This document shows, piece by piece, positions 11,007-22,987 of a stretch of DNA of 64,000 nucleotides (position 1 is its first letter; each line of letters starts with the position of its first letter). Made by a program: the position numbers and the translations under genes. Below the pieces are notes generated by a model. It was given only the letters and a program-made list of their open reading frames with translations. It was not told where the DNA came from and searched no databases. This stretch comes from Rhynchospora pubera (taxonomy: Eukaryota > Streptophyta > Magnoliopsida > Poales > Cyperaceae): the NCBI GenBank assembly GCA_028095005.1, contig CM051461.1:164148574-164212573 (forward strand), given 5' to 3'.

Positions 11007-11376
11007 ATTGAAGTCTGAAATATTTCTATAAACTCTCTCTCTTAGTCTTATGATCTCTCACACAGTCACACTTATTAAAAAAAGTAGGATTTGCTATCGC
11101 CTATCGCTCAATATATAGCGATATAGCGCAAATGGCAGTCGAAAATAGAAATTAGGGTTTCCCTTGCTAACGCGCAAATGGCAATATAGCGCTCTTGTTA
11201 TAAACCGTTGTCGGTGGTGGTAGTGTAAGTTGGGATTAACAATGACGTATTTGTATGGCCAAATTTTTGGCGACCCGTCCCAAGTGTGGAGAGCTATGGA
11301 TATATTTGACCTCCCGCACTGCGTCAGCCACACGCGAATCCACGAAGGTGGGCCCCGGTCGAAATAGGAAAAATTG

Positions 11377-11647
11377 GAGAATTGATTTGCACACCTGACA
11401 GGCTGACACCCCCGAACATAGTCCGCAACCCCTCAAATTATCTTTAAGACCAAAATACCCCTGAATATCTACCAAGAATTTATACGGCGCTAGATTTAGA
11501 CAGCAGCGCCGTACGTGAGCGAGCAAAATCGGACGAATATGGAACTTGAAGTTAAGTTTGGGGTGAAAAAAAATTAAAGGGTATTTTAGTTATTATACGT
11601 AATCTGGAGTGATTGCACTAAGTTTGAGGGTGTCCGGATCAACTCCC
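11377..11647. mobile_element. MULE-type MITE with 9-bp duplication
   Basis: A 271-bp element is flanked by the perfect direct repeat GAAAAATTG (11368-11376 and 11648-11656). The ends GAGAATTGATTTGCACACC and, in reverse, GGGAGTTGATCCGGACACC match at 14 of 19 positions. A 9-bp target duplication is diagnostic of the Mutator superfamily. It lies about 370 bp upstream of the MADS-box start codon. Confidence 0.8.
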
Positions 11648-12585
11648 GAAAAATTGAACTCACCGCTAATAAAATTGATACGAATACCTTTATTTAGTCC
11701 AAACATAAAAAAAAAAACAAATTTAGACAAAATTGCCTGTTTATGTCGAATGTACGTAATTACTAATAAGAACATAATTAGCTTACATAAGCGATCATCA
11801 ACGACTCGTTTAAAAAATTATTTTTAAAAAAAAGGCGGTTGTGAGAGGTCCCGTTGTTTCTTATTTTTTTAAATTTTCTTATCTCTAAAGTACAAACCTT
11901 ATGAGATTGTGTCCGGATGTAAATAAATTTTTTTTGCATTGAATATGGATTTTGAAGTATCTTGAGTCTATAACTTGTTTGAAACCAAATTTCAATATCA
12001 GATTATAAAATGTTCCTCTCTAGTTCCTCTTTAAAATTTCAACGACATCAAAATTATTGGTCAACTCATTCTTATTTATAGTAACTATTGTATAACATAT
12101 TTTTATCAAACAAGACATGGTAGTCGCAGCTTTGTTACGCTATATTTTTTAGATTGACGAATAATTCACTATATTTCGTCAAAATTTCTAATATAAAATA
12201 TAAATCGGGAGTATTAATGCTTTTTATAATTTCTTCACGAAAGAAACACTGAATAAAGGAAAGATTGAAAGATCTTACTGCATATCGAATATTTTTATAG
12301 TTATTAAACTTGAGTTTCGAATTGGTATATTATGAAGGTACAGAATATGATGTTTGGTCTATTTAGCAATTAGCATGAGCTATTCCTGCTACACTACAAC
12401 CATATACAAAAAAATGATTGATTGCTAGACTACCTAAAAAAATCATGCGCCTAAAATAATAAAGCCCTCATGCAACGGGTTATGGAATTAGTAGACCAAA
12501 TACGAACCGCCACACATTTGACAACACAAATATTTTGCGCATAAAAATAAATTTTAACTTAAAACCAAATAATGGGCACTGATTA
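11648..12585. other. Intergenic, no gene seen
   Basis: AT-rich sequence; no coding or repeat structure was recognised. Confidence 0.5.
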
Positions 12586-13145
12586 GGGGTGTAGATGAGC
12601 TGAGCCTGAGCGAGCTGAGGCTAACTCGAACTCAAGCTCATCTCAAGTCGAGCTGGCTCAGCTCAGCACACAAGGCGATTTCGAGTTTTTTTAGCAGCTC
12701 AAACTCAACTCATTAAAACTCGAGTTGGCTCATGACTTGAAAACTAGGTCGTTATTAAATATCACTTTGAGACTTCGTAATGGACTAAACTAAAAAGCAA
12801 ACAACATAAATATTAAACAATATTTAAAATACACATAGAAGGCACACGAAGATATCAGGAGGAAGATACGACTATTTTTCCCTAAAAATGAAAAGAAATT
12901 AGGGTTACAGAATAGTGATTAAAAACTAAGTTGGATTACAGACTAAACAAACGAATTGGGCTAAGTCTCACGAGTTAGACTGAGCGAGCTGAAGGCAACT
13001 CGAACTCAGCTCATGAACCTTCCGAGTCGGTGTAGCACGAGTTATGCCAGCTCGAGCTGAAACAGCTCGAGTTGCTATCGAGTATTATCTGATTCGAGTT
13101 CGAGCTAGCTCACGAGGGCCGAGTTTTTTGCTCAGTTGATGCAGA
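12586..13145. mobile_element. MITE-like element with GAGCT-rich ends
   Basis: The left end (TAGGGGTGTAGATGAGCTGA) and the right end share many GAGCTGAGC / AACTCGAACTC motifs in inverted arrangement. The central 200 bp (about 12740-12950) lacks them and may be a separate insertion. TAGGGGTG ends suggest hAT affinity. Boundaries are approximate. Confidence 0.4.
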
Positions 13146-13222
13146 ATGGAAAAACGATTTCCCGTGTCGCGCTACAGTTAAAAAAACGATACCCGACACC
13201 CACGCAATTTTATTTATAATAA

Positions 13223-13250
13223 CTAAGGGGACAATCGAGCTTCGCTCGAT
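13223..13250 (-). other. Candidate Helitron 3' terminus, copy 1
   Basis: On the minus strand a perfect 7-bp-arm hairpin (ATCGAGC GAA GCTCGAT) is followed 8 bases later by TTAG and then T. Helitrons end in a short hairpin, a gap of roughly ten bases and CTRR, and insert before T. The final TTAG departs from CTRR by one base. The same hairpin and spacer recur at 59015-59043 next to CTAG, which fits better. Confidence 0.4.
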
Positions 13251-14745
13251 ATTTGACTTTCTAATAAATTAAAAATATGTTATCTATTCAAAATTTGCAA
13301 CGGTTAAAGTTCATAATTGTTGTAATTATGATGAAAATAATTATATATGTTGTATATATTTAATTTTAGTATGTAATAATTCTATGTTTAGTTTGCAATA
13401 ATGTTTAAGTTTATTATGTTAAAGTTAATTGAGTTAGTATCGAGCTTCGGCAATTTCATTCAAAAATTGATCCTGTTATATCCAACCAAATGGATTTGAA
13501 AAATAAAAGAATTAGTATATAATTTCTTCGTATTTAGTAGGGAATTAATTTTTAAATGTTTTATAGGAAACGTTTATGGGGTAATGCGTTAAGTTGGGTC
13601 AGAAATTATAATTTGGATTATTACATTTATTATAGTTACAGATGATAAGGGTTTATGTAATAAAAATAAATTACAGTCGCCTTTACAAATATGGCTAATT
13701 TCATCTGTAATACAATAAATTCTATTTAATTATAAATTATAGATGACATATATACCTGAATCTTACCTAACTAAGCCAACTCTAACTTGATCGGTACCAA
13801 TTGGCATCTTACGGTACCAAGTCAGATTCCCAGAGATGCCATGAGTTAAGTTTGATCCATGATCAATTGGACTTCGTCTTGTCTTCTACTCATTACCCAA
13901 ACACTATGTAACTTCATTATCATATCAATCAACCCGTAAAACTCATTCGGTACCAGAACCATACGGCCATACCTTTCCATACCATCAAAATGTGGCCTCA
14001 CCAAACCACATAAGGTAAATATTTGACTACAAACTCACATTAATCCATTCTCAATTAATATCACTTAAACCCAATTCCCACCACGTCGAGTTGCTTACAG
14101 ATTTGCAAATCAAAACTATAAAATATTTAATCTACAAATATTCCGATGAACGTACATTAAATCTTACTGGAAAGAATCTTATTATGTATATTACATTTCA
14201 ATACCGAATTAGATTAAACTTCTACATCACTCAACAATCAAAACAATAGGCTACTGTTCTATAACCTAAATAGCAGGGAAAAACCAAAATCCAGTCATAT
14301 ATAATCCATTACATGCCAGCGCTGTGTAGGCTTTTTCATCATTCCTCGAAGAATGAATGAATTTGCTCGAGAAATTGAAAAATGTCTTAGATTCACCCCC
14401 CTTAAGGTTCGATCCCCGTTCGAGTATCTCTTAACGACAAGAGAATCAAAACATGAGTCGCTTCTTAAAGAGGTTTATTGATTTCGTGGGTCATTTCTTA
14501 CCAGTAGGCGCAAGCGCCTACTGTTAATTACCTTGTGATTGCTCACGGGAACCTCTGATTAAGGATCTAAAAAATTATGTGTAAAGGCTAGAAAAATCGT
14601 TTGATCTTATATTTATTTTGGTTCAAACCGGACTCGATTGGTGCACCAAACATAATTGACAGGACCCAATTGAGGACACTAAGATGATTTTGTTATTTGA
14701 AACAGACTTGGTTTTCGTTTTGATGTCGGGACGTGTTCTTCGGTC
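13251..14745. other. Intergenic, no gene seen
   Basis: No coding signal. It contains a perfect short inverted repeat at 14502-14523 and a tRNA B-box-like stretch (GGTTCGATCCCC) near 14407. Confidence 0.5.
14502..14523. repeat. Perfect 10-bp inverted repeat, 2-base loop
   Basis: CAGTAGGCGC and GCGCCTACTG are separated by AA. GC-rich arms stand out in AT-rich sequence. No Helitron end motif follows at the right distance on either strand. Function unknown. Confidence 0.85.
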
Positions 14746-14749
14746 CTTA

Positions 14750-14990
14750 GACTATTTTGGACTTTTGGAGGATTTGGATTTGAATTTCGGTTTTCAAGGC
14801 TATTTTGGACCTTTGGATTTGGATTTCTAAGGCTATTTTGGGCCTTGGGATTTGATTTGGATTTGGATTTTTAAGGCTATTTTGGGCCTTTGAGTTGATT
14901 TTGGGTTTCAAGACTATTTTGGATTTTGGATTTGATTTGGATTTATGGTGAAAACAAAGGTTTGGATTCTCGGGACTATTTTGGGCCACA
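14750..14990. repeat. Degenerate minisatellite
   Basis: Variants of GGCTATTTTGGGCCTTTGG plus GATTTGGATTT recur about six to seven times in 240 bp with irregular spacing. The repetition creates a low-complexity minus-strand open frame that I do not regard as a gene. Confidence 0.75.
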
Positions 14991-16529
14991 TGTGAGAATT
15001 TCTAATCTTAGAGTTGCTTGAAGTCGATTTCAATTTGCTGAAGAGAATTCGTTCCTTAAATGAAGAAGTTTTAATCTTAATTTCAGGTATCGTGTTTTGA
15101 CTTTGAATTTCTTAAGTTTCTCTTTGGATTTTACCATTTTCATAGTTTTTATTTTATTAGACTTTTGAAATTCCTTTGTGTATTTCTAATCATGTTTATT
15201 TTTTAAAATACTTGATATTCAATATATTTCCTTTGAAATCTCAATATTTATTTTTGAAGATTTGTTAGAAGAGTTTAATTGAGTTTTGAAATCATTTTGG
15301 AATTTTAGAAAAAAAATATTTAATATCGTTTTAGAATTTTATAAAATTTATTTAATATTGAAAATACTTCAAAAATAGAAAAGACCAATAATTCGACAAT
15401 ATTAGCCAACTTTGTGAACATGTTCCTACCATTATGACTGAGGGGCTGCCTCAGAGGCGTCATTAATAACTTACAACTTGGATGCTCTCATTTCTCTAAA
15501 ATTTTCACGTTTTTATGCTCAGTTTCTTCGTCTTTAATTCCAAAAATGAATAAAATTTTAGTCGTAGGATTTCAGTTTCCTCGGGTGTTGTTTTGGATCT
15601 GAAAGTTTAATATAGCTTTGAATGTTGTTTTAATTTCTTGTAATATAGCCAGTGCATGGTTTATGTATCAGTTTACGGTTGCTTATTGTTAGGTTTTTTT
15701 TTAAAAAAAACAAACTTTTGTTAGTTATTTGGAACAGAGATTGGTAACTTTGCGTTAATGATGAGAATAATTATTACTATTATTTGTTTATTTACAAGAT
15801 AAACCAAGGCCTTATGTAGGCAGAGGTTGGTTTACATATTGACTCTAGAAAACAGTTATTGATCATAGTATTGCTCAAATTAAATTGATTACTGTCATCT
15901 GTAATTTTGTCATCGTTTGAATGAAGTGAACACATAAAAAGACAAGGTGAATATTAAAATGATCAAAGTGAACAGATACAAATAAATGTGTTTAATAATA
16001 ATAAAGTTGAATATGTATATTAAAAAGTTTGACAAAGAAAACAAATTACAATATATATATTTTGTCTTATCGCAATGACACTAATTTAGTTTAATACATC
16101 TTGATATGTCCCATTTTTAATCGCTTTAACAATCGTTTTACAGAGATTGACAATGGCAGTCAAATGCTTTAACAAGCTGAAAGGGATTCTTGAGCAATAC
16201 TAACGGTCTAATCTAACTTCTGTTGGTACGTTGGAAGCGTCAGAATAATGAAGAAATAAGAATATAAATGGAATAAAATGACAGAAGAAAAAGATTCTTC
16301 GCCACTAACCAATGATGAAAATTAAAAAGACGAGGTAACCGATCTGCTTTCAACCAGTTTGTCTTCATGCAGTCATGTGGATGCTGATCTCTAATTTCAT
16401 TCTTTCCGAACTTGAATATATAATATTAAATATAAGCCCTTTTTCTAGAATAAACACGAAGGCTTAGAATTTGGGAGAAGTTCCTATGTGAAAAACGGGC
16501 TTGTAAAACTTCAAGCTATTAATTGTCAG
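14991..16529. other. Intergenic, no gene seen
   Basis: AT-rich sequence without recognisable coding regions or clear element ends. Confidence 0.5.
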
Positions 16530-16700
16530 TAGGGCTGCATAACGTGACAAACGGTCACGAAAATGAACTGTTGTGTTAACTGCTTCGTGAATGAGACGAA
16601 AATTTTAGTTTTTTGCGTTTTGTTATTTGAACGCAATAAGAATTGGTTGCGTTAAATTTGTTAACCGTATATTTTGGACGGTCACAAGCTGCAGATGCAA
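16530..16700. repeat. Dispersed MITE family, copy 2
   Basis: It starts near TAGGGCTGCATAACGTGACA and carries CGAAA/TTTTGCGTTTTG motifs like the block at 6874-7163. It is shorter and more decayed. Confidence 0.35.
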
Positions 16701-16732
16701 CAGCTGTTAAAGTTGCAATATATTAATTGGCT

Positions 16733-17764
16733 TAATTTTTTGTATACCCTCCAACTCTTTCATATTTATTTATTTTCTCTATACTCTTATGTATTTCTTA
16801 TTTGTCACTAAACTCTTCTAAATAATTTTTTAATTAACTATAATTGTCTTATAAGAAAACTGAAAATTAATTCTAAATTAAATTAAAAGACGGAATTATC
16901 CTGACTTTTTTCGTTTTCCTCATTCTTTTCCTTCCTTGCTCCAGAATACTTTCCTAATAATCCATTTGTCATTACACGAAAAATGATTATTAAGCTCTAA
17001 CTGGCAACACGTACCAGACCCATGCCAAGGCAAAAGAAAGCAGTATGTGATATAATATATACACTGATTCACTAAAAAACAAACAAAGTTATTGAAAAAG
17101 AACAATAATAAATCAAACTCTCACATGTTCTTTATTCTCATGAAATCGCTAATCGCTAAGAAAATTTCATGGCTGGAAGCCTGAAACTAACTGCACATCA
17201 TGCAACACCAAAGCTCCACTGGAAATTCCAATCCAACCAATATAATTGCAATTGACCATATATGTACTGAGTATCGCCATCTGAACTTCGGATTCTGATT
17301 GGCATTGTTGGCTTTTTCCAAGTTAAAAAGGCATTTTTTAAGAAAATCAAACAAATATAATGAGGCAGGAGGAAGACTAAGGGTCTGGAGAGAAAGATGA
17401 AAAAGTATTTGGAGAACTAGATAGAAAATAGAAAAAACGTGAAAAAACAAGATATCGAATGTGAGACAGGAGGAAGACTAAGAGTCAGATGTTTTTAGCA
17501 AGAAAGTGTTCTGGAGCTAGGAAGGGAAAAACTGAGGGAAAACAAAAAAAGTCTAGGGGTATTCATGTCCTTTTAAGTTAATTTGGAATTAATTTTTCAG
17601 TTTTTTTTATAAGATAATCATAATTAATTATGTATGATTGAGTTGAAGGACAAATAAGAAATAATTTATAAGAGTTCAGTGACAAATAAGAAATACACTA
17701 GAGTATAGAGAGAAATAAATAAATAAGAAAGAGTTAGTTGGAGGGTATATAAAAAATTAGACTT
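16733..17764. mobile_element. Element with ~200-bp inverted repeats
   Basis: Sequence at about 16733-16910 (TTAATTTTTTGTATACCCTC onward) returns in inverted, diverged form at about 17550-17764. The flanks TTAATTGGC and TTAATTGTA match at 7 of 9 bases, suggesting a decayed 9-bp Mutator-type duplication. The interior has no recognisable gene. The copy at 17550-17773 also abuts a PBS-like TGGTATCA, so an LTR origin of that side cannot be excluded. Confidence 0.45.
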
Positions 17765-17773
17765 AATTGTAAC

Positions 17774-17785
17774 ATGGTATCATTA
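17774..17785 (+). other. Possible decayed primer binding site
   Basis: TGGTATCATTAG resembles TGGTATCAGAGC, the common initiator-tRNA-Met primer binding site of plant copia elements. It lies on the plus strand, upstream of the gag remnant, so it may mark the start of that older element. Confidence 0.3.
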
Positions 17786-17964
17786 GAAATCAAAGAAACA
17801 CCATTACAATGGTGAATTCAAAAAAGAAGGAGAAGAACTTGGTACTCAATGATTCAAACTTTAACCTAAACATCTAACCCTCTAAACCCTAAACCGGGGC
17901 GTCTTCAAATAACTGAGCAAAAAAAAGATCTCACTTGGACACAAGTGGTGGCTATGTTTTCCAG

Positions 17965-18241
17965 TGTCGATATTTGTATGAATCAAATGATGAAATTGTT
18001 TTCTATTGAATTCTGATGATTTACAATGTTGGTTTACAAGTCTATTTATAAGCAGAGTCCAACGGCTCTATTCTACTCAGTTAGAAAATCCTAACGTTAC
18101 TATTTGGCTATACAAGGAAAACTATACAAAGGATTTGCAACCCTAATCTTTTGGATTTGTGGATGGTAATTCTTCTAAATCTGGCCGATGATGAAATCTC
18201 TCTGAGGCCATATGTTCCTTAATCTTTTTTTATTCTCAACA
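17965..18241 (-). repeat. 3' LTR of the copia element
   Basis: 277 bp, TGTCGATATTTG...TTCTCAACA on the plus strand. It differs from the other LTR at about six bases plus a 1-bp indel, roughly 98% identity. Confidence 0.95.
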
Positions 18242-21200
18242 CTCCCCATCAAGTTAGGATTGTAAATATCATGTAATCCTAGTTTGCATGTAATATTCTC
18301 AAAAGCATTTATGTAGAGTCCCTTTGTAAAAATGTCTGCTAGTTGGTCTCCAATCTTGACAAAAGGAGTTTCAATCTCTTTAGCTTGAACTTTCTCTCGA
18401 ATGAAATGACAATCTACTTCTATATGCTTGGTCCGCTCATGGAAGATAGGATTTGCTGCGATGTGCCTTGCCGCTTGATTATCACAAAACATCTTCATTG
18501 GTTCTTTGTGGTTCTTTGTGATTAATGTGTAAGTCAGTTAGGAGCTGCTTAATCCATGTCAACTCGCTTGCGGTGGATGCCATGGCTCGATATTCTGCTT
18601 CAGCACTTGATCGAGCCACAACATTTTGCTTCTTGCTTTTCCATGTGACTAAATTTTCGCCTACAAATGTACAAAAATCGGTTGTTGATCTTCTATCAAA
18701 ACGTCCGGTCCAATCTGCATCGGAATAACCACACACTGCATTGGAATTATTATTTCTCATCCAAATTCCCTTTCCAGGGCATCTTTTTAAATATCTAAGT
18801 ACCCTGTTGACGGCATCTAAATGAGGTGTTCTTGGTGCATGCATGAACTTGCTAACTTGGCTTACAGCAAAAGATAAGTCAGGTCTAGTTACGGTCAAGT
18901 ATATTAATTTTCCCACAAGTTTTTGATATTGGTTGATGTCTTTAAGAGGTTCACCATCTTCAGTGTTTAGTTTCACATTTATGTCAATAGGAGTTGATGT
19001 TGGCTTACACCCTAATTTACCAATTTCTTTGAGTAAATCAAGCACATATTTTCTTGAGAGATAAACAACCCTTTTGATGAGTGAGCAATTTCAATTCCTA
19101 GAAAGTATTTTAATTTTCCTAAATCCTTAATGTCAAATTTTTTTTAGGCTATTTTTAATAGACTCAATTTCGAATTGGTTATTTTCTGTTATAATAATAT
19201 CATCTACATAAACTAAGACAGCTGTTGTACCATACTCATTATGTCTTGTAAACAAAGTTGTGTCGGTCCAACTAGTTTTAAAATTACAAGATAGTAAAAA
19301 GTGACTTAGTTTTTCATATCATGCTCTCGGAGATTGCTTCAGTCCGTAGATTGATTTATTTAGTCTACAAACCAAGTTAGGTATATTTTCTTTTTTATGA
19401 CCTGGGGGTAAGGTCATATACACCTCTTCCTCAAGTGTACCTTGAAGAAAGGCATTTTTAACGTCCATTTTGTGGAGCCCCAAACCATTGTTAACCGCAA
19501 TAGACAAAAGAATCCTAACCGTGTTCATTTTTGCTACAGGTGCAATGGTCTCATGGTAGTCAATTCCATAGGTTTGTGTGTATCCTTTTGCCAATAACCT
19601 AGCCTTATATCGTTCTATAGTTCCATCACTGTTATATTTAATCTTATATACCCATTTACAACCTACGGGTTTCTTTTTGTTTGGCAGAGGACATATTGAC
19701 CACGTTTGGTTTTTTTCTAAGGCACGAAGTTCTTCGTCCATTGCCTCACACCATTTTGGATCATTTTTTGCAACCTCATAATTGGTTGGTTCCTCAATTT
19801 TGGCCAAAGAATTTATGAATGCATAATGCTCACTAGAAATATTTTTGTAAGAAATGTAATCTTGGATAGTATATTGTACCGAATAAGTAACAAAGTCCTT
19901 TAGCCTTGTAGAAGGTTGAGGTTGTCAACTTGACCTTCTCAAAAGTATCTCTTGCTCCTGATTTTCTTCTCCAACCTCGATGTGTCTTTCTTGTTCAGTT
20001 TCCTCAAGCTCTTCACTTTGATTTTCTTCACTTTGTAGGCTTCCTTCACCTACTTCTTGTGGTTCTTCTTCTATAATATTTCTCAAATCTCTTCGAAACT
20101 CGCTCGTTTCAAGGTTAGTAACACAAGGATATACAAAATCATTTGGAAGAACTTTTTCAACGTTATTTTCATTACAATTTTCATAAAAAGGTTCATTTTC
20201 GAAAAAAAACTAACATCTCTAGAAATGTAAAGTTTGTTATTTTTAAGGTCGTAACATTTATATCCCTTCTTTTCAGAAGAGTATCCAACAAAAATAGTTT
20301 TGACTGATATCTAATTTTCTACCATAAAGGATTTCTAAAGGACTCTTAAAATCTAAAATGGCACTTGGCAACCTATTTATCAAATACGTTGCGGTTAAAA
20401 CGATATCCGACCAAAAACATTTTGGAACATTAGTTTGAAATAAAAGAGATCTAGTAACTTCTAAAGGATGACGGTTTTTTCCTTTCAGAAACTCCATTTT
20501 GTTGAGGAGTGTAAACACAAGTAGTTTGGTGTAAAATACCTTTTTGTTTAAGAAAGTTAGAAAAATTTTAATTAACATATTCTGTACCATTATCTGTTCG
20601 TAAAATTTTAATTTTTTTCTCAAATTGATTTTCAATAAAATTTGTAAAAGTTTGAAAATGTGAAAAAACCTCATTTTTATTTTTCATCAATAAAAATAAC
20701 GAAATATCTAAAATCATTGTAAGATGTTATAGGGGCCGGACCCCAAACATCAAAGTGAATGAGCTCAAAAAAATCATTACTTTTAGACCTAGAAATAGGA
20801 AAAGAGAGCCTAGTATGTTTCGCAACCTTACAGGTTTCGCAATTACTATAGTCTAAATTAGAAAAATTAAATATTTTATTTAAAATTCTATCGGAAGGAT
20901 GTCCAACACACTTGTGCCAAAGTTTACTAAAATCTTCATTTTTACTAGTTTAAAAAAATAAAATTATTGCTCTTTAAAAAATAAAGACCATTTTCAAGAA
21001 AGCTTTCACCAATTTTTTCTTTCGTGACTAAATCTTGAAAAACAACATTTTTTTCTTTAAAAATTATTTCGCAATTCAAATCTCTAGAAAGTTTACTAAT
21101 TGACAATAAATTGATCGAACAATTTTCAACATAAAACACATCTTGTAAAAAAAATTTTGACAAAATATTAATCATACCCCAACCTTTAATTTTTATTTTC

Positions 21201-22122
21201 TCATTATTTGCAACGGTAAAATATTGATCATCATTAATGGACCGGTAATTTCTTAACAACTTTTGGTCTCCCGTCATGTGATCGGTAGCACCAGAATCTA
21301 GAACCCATGCGGTACCGTATTTTGGAGCATTTGTGGTAGAAAGTCCTATACTTAGGCATTTATTTAGATTATTCAACATAGAAAGTTGGTTTCTGATTTC
21401 TAATTCGTCACAATCCTTACTAACAAGGCCTACTAAGTTACATGGGCTTGTATTAGAATTAATTACTTTAGACATAACAGAACCTGGGCCACGTCCTTTT
21501 ATCTGGCCGATTATTGTCGCAAGAATGGACTCGTGCCGACTGATTCGGTCTGCATCACTCCGACCTGGTCTAGCCATCGACTCAGTCTTAGCCGACTCAA
21601 CAAACTCCTTCTCTTCTTTCCGATCTAGGGTTTTTGAACGAAATTTGTTCTTCGCCTCCCCCTGACTTCGATTGCCTAGTGGCCTTGGCCGGAGATGAGG
21701 AGAGAAATGCCCACACTCCTCTGAGTCGTGGTTTTTGTGCCTGCAATTCGAGTACCTAGATTTCTCCCCCTTTCTCTGATCTTCTCTGGCTAGGTGGTTC
21801 TCGACTGAGCTGACTCGGAGATCGACCTCAAGATTCGGGTCAGGGCATTCTGGTGCTGCTCGTCGAGTCCTGCTAACAACAGAGATTTGTTTAGAGTATG
21901 GAGAGAGATGAAATTTGTTTTGGCTTACCTCAAAAATGTTTCACTCCATGCAAGGATTAAGGCAACAAATATCGATTTTTTGCTCGATTTTGGTTCTTTT
22001 TTCTGCTCTGGAGTTGATTCTGAGGTTGGTTTTTTTTCTGTGCTTGAATAAGAAGTCTGATTTATTGGCATGGATACAATTTGTGCCCACGTAGGGGCCT
22101 TTCTGGGGATTGATTCTGTCAT
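18175..22122 (-). pseudogene. Copia gag-pol polyprotein, degenerate
   Basis: Reading 5' to 3' on the minus strand: a short gag-like N-terminus (22122-21925); a damaged zinc knuckle near 21740 (the last three positions CX4HX4C are kept, the first Cys is Tyr); protease with DSGATDHMTG near 21300; gag-pre-integrase to 20945; integrase pieces around 20674-20273 (EVTRSLLFQTNVPKCFWSD); reverse transcriptase at 19807-19319; the YVDD active site near 19213-19202; and RNase H/C-terminal pieces at 19045-18482 and 18498-18175. Reverse transcriptase is cut by a stop at 19319-19321, where the family has Trp (SPRA-W-YEKL). Further frame breaks lie near 19140, 19048 and 18490. No full-length product is possible. 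Confidence 0.9.
18242..18255 (-). other. Polypurine tract of the copia element
   Basis: On the minus strand TTGATGGGGAG immediately precedes the 3' LTR (TGTTGAGAATAA), the position of the plus-strand primer. Confidence 0.85.
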
Positions 22123-22200
22123 TTGACAATAGGAAACAAATTTGTTGGGTTTTTTTTTTAGTTTGACTGAGATTTGCGGAAGCTTTATTGGATCAGTTTG

Positions 22201-22213
22201 GGCTCTGATACCA
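22201..22213 (-). other. Primer binding site of the copia element
   Basis: On the minus strand TGGTATCAGAGCC directly follows the 5' LTR. It matches the 3' end of initiator tRNA-Met, the usual primer for plant copia elements. Confidence 0.92.
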
Positions 22214-22489
22214 TGTCGATATTTGTATGAATCAAATGATGAAATTGTTTTCTATTGAATTCTGATGATTTACAATGTTGGTTTACAAGTCTATTTATAG
22301 GCAGAGTCCAACGGCTCTATTCTACTCAGTTAGGAAATCCTAACGTTACTATTTGGCTATACAAGGAAAACTATACAAAGGATTTGCAACCCTAATCTTT
22401 TGGATTTGTAGATGGTATTTCTTTAAATCTGGCCGATGATGAAATCTCTCTGAGGCCATCTGTTCCTTAATCTTTTTTTATTCTCAACA
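22214..22489 (-). repeat. 5' LTR of the copia element
   Basis: 276 bp, with the same TGTCGATATTTG...TTCTCAACA ends as the partner LTR, and flanked by the right TCCAG duplication. Confidence 0.95.
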
Positions 22490-22987
22490 TCCAGTGACAA
22501 AAACGTGCAAAAAATTGCCACTGGTACAAAAGAGAATACAGCTCATAGAAATCCATCAAAATCTGATGAGCTGATTATGCAAAATTCTGCTCACAGTTCC
22601 AAATCACCACAAGCAATTCCTCAAACCACTCAAATCAATACAAAATACCTGAGCCGATTGAAGTTTAAACTTGATGATTCTGTTGTACGCCGATCTACAC
22701 CTATCCAAGCTATTGCTGCCCAGAACTGTGCCTCTAACCCAAAGGGGGAGATGAAAGGAGTACAGCCTTCGGAAAAGAATCAATGTAGCTACTGCCGCAA
22801 GGAAGGGAAAGATGAAGACAAATGCTGGTGTCTCAACCCTCAAATCCGCCCCAGTAAGAAGAGATGGGGAGTAAGCTGTTGCGGCAGCCATGGCGATACA
22901 GAAGAGGAAAAACGAATTTTGTGCGAGCGACGGGGAACGAGATCTTCTGCGGGTTTTGAAAACTTTCACAGCAAGTTTTTTATCTGA

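Larger units (their letters stand above)
17965..22489 (-). mobile_element. Ty1/copia LTR retrotransposon, defective
   Basis: A 4525-bp element on the minus strand has two LTRs of 277 and 276 bp, TG...CA ends and a perfect 5-bp target duplication TCCAG (17960-17964 and 22490-22494). A primer binding site complementary to initiator tRNA-Met abuts the 5' LTR and a purine tract precedes the 3' LTR. The internal region encodes protease, integrase, reverse transcriptase and RNase H in copia order, but with stops and frameshifts. Only about 450 bp separate the primer site from the zinc knuckle, so most of gag appears missing. Mobility could only be in trans. Confidence 0.95.
17872..22987 (+). pseudogene. 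Older retrotransposon gag remnant, split by the copia insertion
   Basis: An open frame runs from about 17872 to the copia insertion site and continues in the same phase from 22495 to 22987 once the copia element and one TCCAG copy are set aside. The left part contains LTWTQVVAMF and the right part a zinc-knuckle-like CSYCRKEGKDEDKCW followed by LNPQIRPSKK. Retroviral-type gag knuckles are CX2CX4HX4C; here the usual His is Lys. The 'W..L.P..RP' tail after the last Cys is common in plant retrotransposon gag. The frame is open but lacks the remaining element genes. I read it as a decayed plus-strand element that served as target for the minus-strand copia. Confidence 0.55.

Noticed and set aside
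14400..14425. tRNA-like B box (GGTTCGATCCCC)
   Set aside because: No matching A box or folded tRNA upstream; not enough for a tRNA call.
14502..14523. Helitron 3' hairpin
   Set aside because: No CTRR-T follows at the required distance on either strand.
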